Assembly: GCA_964393335.1 (NCBI GenBank)
Contig: CAYMTN010000008.1
Location: forward strand, 1 to 45,205
Direction: 5' to 3'
DNA length: 45,205 nt
DNA from: CAYMTN01 sp964393335
GTDB taxonomy: Bacteria > Chloroflexota > Anaerolineae > Aggregatilineales > Aggregatilineaceae
Within the stretch, counting starts at the first letter, position 1, and each line of letters starts with the position of its first letter. The position numbers and the translations under genes were made by a program. The notes beneath the pieces were generated by a model. The model worked only from the letters and a program-made list of their open reading frames with translations, had not been told where the DNA came from and searched no databases. Of this stretch, positions 40,861 through 45,205 are shown in pieces.

Positions 40861-41206
40861 ACCTGACTCTCAGGTGATCAGGCTTCCTCAGCGGCTGATA
40901 CACAGAGATTAGCACATTCGTTCTAATCAGGCAATGCCGGTTTCTGTTACCATAGACGCGTGGTGCGGGGGTGCGTAGACCCCCAGATGTAAGGGGAGGA
41001 GCCGGTTGGTAGCCCCACATCCAGGGGCTATCGCCGCTGTGTGTGTGAACACATGAAGCCCGACTCGGCACGGATTCGGCAGCGATCAAACTGGCCGCCA
41101 TGAGTGGTACAACCATACGACGTAAATGGGGCGTGGTCGCTTACTCCCTGTCCGATTTTCAGAAGCGCTCGATACTCAGACCCGTCTAGCAGACTAACAC
41201 GACAGC
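40861..41206. other. Long intergenic stretch with several hairpins
   Basis: About 350 bases hold no credible gene. Stems seen: ACCTGA/TCAGGT (40861-40875); GGGGGT/ACCCCC (40967-40984); GATGT-aa-GGGG (40986-40996) with CCCC-ACATC (41013-41021), whose large inner loop is AGGAGCCGGTTGGTAG; a short TGTG/CACA stem near 41045. It could be a small RNA or a long leader of the downstream gene, although that gene has its own later promoter. No known RNA family was recognised. Confidence 0.3.
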
Positions 41207-41236
41207 TTGAATGTTTCTTTAGCAAGAGATTAAAAT
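41207..41236 (+). promoter_or_regulatory. Candidate promoter for the AIM24-family gene
   Basis: TTGAAT (41207-41212), an 18-base spacer, TAAAAT (41231-41236). The -10 overlaps the inverted repeat TTAAA-ATTGC-TTTAA (41230-41244). Confidence 0.45.
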
Positions 41237-41280
41237 TGCTTTAAGCTACAATCTGCACTAACGGACTCAAGGAGAAACCC

Positions 41281-41958
41281 ATGCGTGCTGAAATCCTCTA
41301 CCGGCCATCCTATTCGATGGCAATTGTGGACCTAGCTCCCTCAGAAGAAATCTGCGTTGAATCCGGATCAATGGTCAGCATGACCGAAGGTATAGCCCTG
41401 AAAACCAGGGCTCAAGGTGGAGTACTAAGGAGTTTATCACGTTCTTTGCTCGGTGGTGAGAGTTTCTTTATGAACGTGTTTCAGGCTCCCCCGCATGGTG
41501 GGCAGATCAACCTCGCTCCAACGCTGCCAGGCGACATGATGGTATTGGAGCAGCGAGGTGATTCATTGCTGGTTCAAGGCGGGTCGTATATCGCTTCGTC
41601 AATGGGCGTCGAGATCGACACGAAATGGGGCGGCGCACGCACGTTTTTTGCCTCTGAAGGGCTGATCATGCTGCGTACCAGGGGAACCGGCCTGTTGATT
41701 CTGTCCAGTTATGGAGCCATCCACCCGATTGATCTGCTGCCGGGGCAGCGCTACACCGTCGATACCGGCCACCTGGTCGCTTTCAGCGAGGGGATAGGCT
41801 TCAACGTGCGCAGCGTGGGCGGCGTGCGCTCGACTCTGCTCAGCGGTGAAGGTCTGGTCGTCGACCTGACGGGGCCAGGCCGCGTCTACATGCAAACCCG
41901 TTCTGAGGACGCTTTTATGGCCTGGATCGCACCGCAGCTCAAACCGCGCCCTGAATAG
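41281..41958 (+). CDS. AIM24 / TIGR00266-family protein
   Basis: The 225-aa protein starts MRAEILYRPSYSMAIVDLAPSEEICVESGSMVSM and continues with a Gly-rich LLGGESFFMNVFQAP and a glycine-spaced beta pattern. This matches the AIM24/TIGR00266 (DUF124) family, a beta-rich fold found across bacteria and in yeast mitochondria. The molecular role is unknown. It has no signal peptide. AAGGAG (41269-41274) lies six bases before the ATG. Confidence 0.88.
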   Translation: MRAEILYRPSYSMAIVDLAPSEEICVESGSMVSMTEGIALKTRAQGGVLRSLSRSLLGGESFFMNVFQAPPHGGQINLAPTLPGDMMVLEQRGDSLLVQGGSYIASSMGVEIDTKWGGARTFFASEGLIMLRTRGTGLLILSSYGAIHPIDLLPGQRYTVDTGHLVAFSEGIGFNVRSVGGVRSTLLSGEGLVVDLTGPGRVYMQTRSEDAFMAWIAPQLKPRPE

Positions 41959-42016
41959 GGTTCGCCGTGTTTTGACGGGTCTCACCCGACGTCAGGCAGC
42001 AGTAGGGAAATCACAC

Positions 42017-42045
42017 TTGGGCGGCGCAGGCTCGCCCGGTATAAT
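42017..42045 (+). promoter_or_regulatory. Promoter of the epimerase gene
   Basis: TTGGGC (42017-42022), a 17-base spacer, perfect TATAAT (42040-42045). The spacer carries the inverted repeat GGGCG/CGCCC (42019-42037), a possible operator. Confidence 0.65.
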
Positions 42046-42092
42046 GCGCAATAACGTCTGGAACTCATGACTACCTCACCAAGGATGTGCAC

Positions 42093-43058
42093 ATGGCTCA
42101 CGCATTGATCACGGGCGGCGCCGGGTTCATCGGCAGCCATCTGGCCGAAAAATTACTGGCGCAAGGTGACCAGGTCACCATCATTGACAACCTGTCCACC
42201 GGGCGGTTTGAAAACATCGCGCATCTGGCCGGTGGTCCGGATTTTCACTATGCGATCGAAGATATCCGTCACGCCGCCGTCATGGACCGGCTGGTCAGTG
42301 AATGTGACGTGATCTACCATCTGGCGGCAGCCGTCGGCGTGTTTGCTATTGTGCGCAGTCCAATCGATACGCTGAAGGTCAATGTCGGCGGCACCGAAAT
42401 TGTGTTGGAGACGGCGCGGCGCTACCGCAAAAAAGTGCTGATTGCATCGACGTCTGAAGTGTACGGCAAAGGCGTGCGAGTGCCATTCAGTGAAGATGAC
42501 GATCGTATTCTCGGCCCTACGTCCAAAAGCCGCTGGAGTTACGCCGCATCCAAAGAATTGGACGAATTCCTCGGCCTGGCATATTACAGAGCCGCCGAAC
42601 TGCCGGTAACCATCTTCCGGCTGTTTAACACGGTGGGAGCGCGCCAGGTCGGCAGTTATGGCATGGTCGTGCCGCGCTTCGTACAGTGGGCGCTCGCCAA
42701 CGAGCCGATCCAGGTTTATGGCGACGGGCGGCAAAGCCGCTGTTTTGCCAACGTCCATGACGTCGTAGACGCGATTGTCGCGTTAGGAGCCAGCCACTCG
42801 ACGGTTGGACACGTGTACAATGTCGGCAATAATGACGAGATCACGATCTACGAGCTGGCCGAGCGTGTGAAAGAACGTACCAACAGCACCTCTGAGATCG
42901 TGCTGGTTCCGTATGACGAGGCATATGAAACGGGCTTTGAGGACATGCGCCGCCGCGTGCCTGACATTCGAAAAATCCGCGAGGCAGTCGGCTGGTACCC
43001 GACCACCCCGCTTGAGGACACCATCGATCAGATCATCGCGTACCACCGCGAGGCATAG
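42093..43058 (+). CDS. NAD-dependent epimerase/dehydratase (extended SDR, sugar nucleotide)
   Basis: The 321-aa protein has the NAD fold GGAGFIGSHL at 8-17, the catalytic Y150-x3-K154 in SYAASK, and RLFNTVGARQ and GDGRQSRCFANVHDVV near the sugar-nucleotide site. It belongs to the extended SDR group with UDP-glucose 4-epimerase and UDP-glucuronate decarboxylase; the exact reaction is not decided. ATG 42093 is used because AAGGA lies seven bases upstream. It ends one base from the convergent DUF3267 gene. Confidence 0.9.
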   Translation: MAHALITGGAGFIGSHLAEKLLAQGDQVTIIDNLSTGRFENIAHLAGGPDFHYAIEDIRHAAVMDRLVSECDVIYHLAAAVGVFAIVRSPIDTLKVNVGGTEIVLETARRYRKKVLIASTSEVYGKGVRVPFSEDDDRILGPTSKSRWSYAASKELDEFLGLAYYRAAELPVTIFRLFNTVGARQVGSYGMVVPRFVQWALANEPIQVYGDGRQSRCFANVHDVVDAIVALGASHSTVGHVYNVGNNDEITIYELAERVKERTNSTSEIVLVPYDEAYETGFEDMRRRVPDIRKIREAVGWYPTTPLEDTIDQIIAYHREA

Positions 43059-43059
43059 G

Positions 43060-43677
43060 TCACACCGCCGCGAAAATACGCATGCTGTCTTCTTCATCGC
43101 GGATCAGAACCGACGGCTCAAAGCGCAGCACGACGGCTGTCATCCACAAGTCACCCACCGCCCCGGCGGCATTGACGACAATCGCCAGTCCCAACCAGTA
43201 GGCGAGGCCCATCGGCAAAAACGGCATGATGATCCCCGCCGCCGCGCTGATGAGCACCAGCGGTGCCAGCGCGATGCGAATGAATTCATTCCGCCGGAAC
43301 AGCGCACCATCCGAGGTGGCAAACAGGACCAGCCATTTTACGCCGTAGCGGGGTCTGTGGCCAAACCACCGGATCACCAGCCCGTGAACCCACTCGTGCA
43401 GCGGCAGCACCGCCAGGACCACGATAAAGCCCGCCCATGACGGGAGTTCGTCCGGCAGCGCATGGACCACCAGCAGGCCGTTCAACTGGCCGTGATAGAT
43501 AATCAACGCACCAAAAACCAATAGGCCGCTGATCAACAGCGGGACCAGCGAAAACACGTTGAGCCAGAGCAATACGCCCCGCTCATTCACGCTCAGATAG
43601 TGTACCTCCCGGTAATCAGCCGGAAGCGCAGTTACCGGTTCGGCCCTGTGGTTGGTCAAATCAGCCCACGTTCTCAT
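43060..43677 (-). CDS. DUF3267-type membrane metalloprotease-like protein
   Basis: The 205-aa protein has membrane segments at about 37-61, 83-103, 130-150 and 155-180. The second contains a zinc motif, HEWVH at 94-98, and a later GDLWM could give the third ligand. This is the layout of DUF3267 intramembrane zinc proteins related to site-2 proteases. Activity is not proven for the family. ATG 43677 follows a GTG immediately upstream; the true start is uncertain by one codon. It is convergent with the epimerase gene. Confidence 0.85.
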   Translation of the reverse strand: MRTWADLTNHRAEPVTALPADYREVHYLSVNERGVLLWLNVFSLVPLLISGLLVFGALIIYHGQLNGLLVVHALPDELPSWAGFIVVLAVLPLHEWVHGLVIRWFGHRPRYGVKWLVLFATSDGALFRRNEFIRIALAPLVLISAAAGIIMPFLPMGLAYWLGLAIVVNAAGAVGDLWMTAVVLRFEPSVLIRDEEDSMRIFAAV

Positions 43678-43836
43678 CACATGACGGCTCGATCTTCACG
43701 CGTTTCCTATCCGCCACGCACGCGGCGGTCTCTTCCGGTTATTGTAGGCTATCCGGGCCGGGGATGGCAACCGCCGCAGAACAAAACCGAGACGCGTGAC
43801 GCGCCCCGGCATGTGACACAGAAGCGCGAGAACCCT

Positions 43837-45204
43837 TCAGTCGAGCTTGACCCCGCGCAGACGCAAGCTGTTGCCGATGACAAACACATCGCTGAGTGCC
43901 ATCGCCAGCGCTGCCAGAATCGGGTGGAGGTGACGCAGCACGTCCGGTGCCCAGCTTACGGGAGCGAGCACACCCGCTGCCACCGGGATCAGGATCACGT
44001 TGTAGGCAAAAGCCCAAAACAGGTTTTGTTTGATGGAACGCACAGTCCTTTTGCTGAGCAGGATCGAGCGTGATACGCCGCGCAAATCACCGCTGATCAG
44101 CGTGACGTCTGCTGTTTCCATCGCCACATCGGTTCCGGTGCCAATCGCAATCCCGACGTCAGCCTGGGCCAGCGCGGGTGCATCGTTGATGCCGTCACCA
44201 ACCATGCCCACCAACAGCCCTTCTTGTTGAAGCTGCTGGACGTAGGCGGCCTTGTCGCCGGGTTTGACCTCGGCCAATACGCGGTCGATGCCAACCTCGC
44301 GCGCGATAGCATCTGCCGTTGCCTGGTTGTCGCCCGTCATCATGACCACACTGATCCCCTGATCATGCAGCCGCCGCACAGCCTCAACCGATCCCTCTTT
44401 GATCGTATCGGCCACGGCGATTACGCCGCTGGCCTGCCCATCGACTGCCAGCCACATCGCGGTTTTGGCCTCGTTTTGCAGGCGCTGAGCTTCAACTTCC
44501 AGGCCGTTCAGGTGAACGTTCTGCGCCATCATCAGGGACATATTCCCCAGCAGCACGCTGCGCCCGTCCACATCGGCCCGCACGCCCTGCCCGGCAATCG
44601 CCTGAAAATTCTGCGGATTGCTGAGCGTGATCGCGCGGTCTGTCGCCGCACGAACAATCGCCGCACCTAACGGATGCTCACTGCCGCGTTCCGCGCTGGC
44701 TGCCAGCGCCAGCAGTCCGGCCTCGTCGACGGATGACCTGTGATCGATCACCACGTCTGTGACACTCGGCTCGCCGCGCGTCAGGGTGCCGGTTTTATCC
44801 AGCACGACCGACGTCAGTTTATGCGCACGTTCGAGCGACTCGCTGTTTTTGAACAGGATACCGGTTTGAGCACCTTTGCCCATACCGACCATGATCGCCG
44901 TCGGAGTCGCCAATCCCATCGCGCACGGGCACGCAATCACCAGCACGGCGATCATACGCACGAAGGACGGCGTAAAATCGCCCGTGCCGACCATCCACAC
45001 GGTGAAAGTCAGCAGCGCCAGCGAAACCACCGCCGGTACGAATACCGCCGACACCCGATCCGCCAGCCGCTGAATCGGTGCTTTGCTGCCCTGTGCCTGC
45101 TCTACCAGCCGGATGATCTGGGCCAGCGCCGTCTCGCGCCCGACTTTCGTCGCCTCAAACTGCAACAGCCCTTGTTTGTTGATCGTCGCACCAATGACGG
45201 CATC
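43837..45204 (-). CDS. copA: Copper-transporting P-type ATPase, C-terminal part (gene enters from right edge)
   Basis: Some 455 residues are visible; the N-terminus lies beyond the window. Features in order: the end of the actuator domain (VIGATINKQG), a membrane pair with the metal motif CPC in VLVIACPCAMGLATP, the phosphorylation site DKTGTLT, HP of the nucleotide domain (SEHPLG), MTGDNQ, the MVGDGINDAPAL hinge and the final membrane pair with YNVILIPVAAG. CPC and this YN helix mark the Cu+-exporting PIB-1 group, which pumps copper out of the cytoplasm. Any N-terminal metal-binding domain cannot be seen. Confidence 0.93.
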   Translation of the reverse strand, partial: DAVIGATINKQGLLQFEATKVGRETALAQIIRLVEQAQGSKAPIQRLADRVSAVFVPAVVSLALLTFTVWMVGTGDFTPSFVRMIAVLVIACPCAMGLATPTAIMVGMGKGAQTGILFKNSESLERAHKLTSVVLDKTGTLTRGEPSVTDVVIDHRSSVDEAGLLALAASAERGSEHPLGAAIVRAATDRAITLSNPQNFQAIAGQGVRADVDGRSVLLGNMSLMMAQNVHLNGLEVEAQRLQNEAKTAMWLAVDGQASGVIAVADTIKEGSVEAVRRLHDQGISVVMMTGDNQATADAIAREVGIDRVLAEVKPGDKAAYVQQLQQEGLLVGMVGDGINDAPALAQADVGIAIGTGTDVAMETADVTLISGDLRGVSRSILLSKRTVRSIKQNLFWAFAYNVILIPVAAGVLAPVSWAPDVLRHLHPILAALAMALSDVFVIGNSLRLRGVKLD

Positions 45205-45205
45205 G

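Noticed and set aside
1..45205. Mobile element, prophage or defence island
   Set aside because: No transposase, integrase, phage structural gene, terminal repeat or target duplication was seen; the isolated TIR gene alone is not an island.

Overview
This window looks like chromosomal core-genome DNA from a GC-rich member of the Chloroflexota, probably an Anaerolineae-type lineage; that placement is inferred, with no 16S gene to test it. The clues are Thr/Pro-rich lipoproteins carrying LysM or SH3-like domains, a mevalonate kinase plus decarboxylase pair, a RicT-type PSP1 protein together with RNase Y, a DUF5679-like zinc ribbon joined to a TIR domain, a VanW/G5 protein, and a single fused cytochrome b subunit of succinate dehydrogenase. 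No insertion sequence, prophage, integrase or CRISPR array was seen. Genes are densely packed on both strands.

Layout. 1-1139: tail of an unknown gene, a terminator and a LysM lipoprotein. 1457-8488: plus-strand run of ricT, a PIG-L deacetylase, an M20 amidohydrolase, an S51-like protein, purA, a BtuF-like binding protein and a soluble PAS histidine kinase. 8483-11403 (minus): lipid kinase, SH3-like surface protein, stand-alone receiver, deoxynucleoside kinase. 11514-16629: TCA locus with sdhB, sdhA and a fused sdhCD on the minus strand, divergent from citrate synthase. 16728-20790: two glutaconate-CoA-transferase-like subunits separated by an S41 protease and a YugP-type metalloprotease. 20797-24193 (minus): cNMP-binding histidine kinase and transketolase. 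24425-25090: zinc ribbon-TIR protein. 25104-29095: isoprenoid locus with a polyprenyl synthase and a phosphodiesterase (minus) divergent from mevalonate kinase and decarboxylase (plus). 29214-34300: secreted protein, tRNA-Arg(CCG), EthD-YbaK fusion, membrane-anchored small protein, VanW/G5 protein. 34447-40303: radA under an apparent LexA box, lysA, a small unknown gene, a structured apparently non-coding stretch, recX and RNase Y. 40382-45205: unknown gene, a second non-coding stretch, AIM24-family protein, sugar-nucleotide epimerase, DUF3267 metalloprotease and the C-terminal part of a copper P-type ATPase.

The genes group into central carbon metabolism (sdh, gltA, tkt), isoprenoid precursors (MVK, MVD, prenyl synthase), nucleotide metabolism (purA, dNK), RNA decay (RicT, RNase Y), DNA repair (radA, recX) and cell-surface proteins. 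The most interesting material is regulatory or RNA-like: an apparent structured RNA with its own promoter and terminator upstream of recX (about 37590-38090), a three-arm mutually exclusive hairpin leader in front of the prenyl synthase (26165-26230), a LexA-type operator inside the radA promoter, and a dyad inside the citrate synthase promoter. All promoters, operators and RNA structures were read by eye; none was tested computationally.
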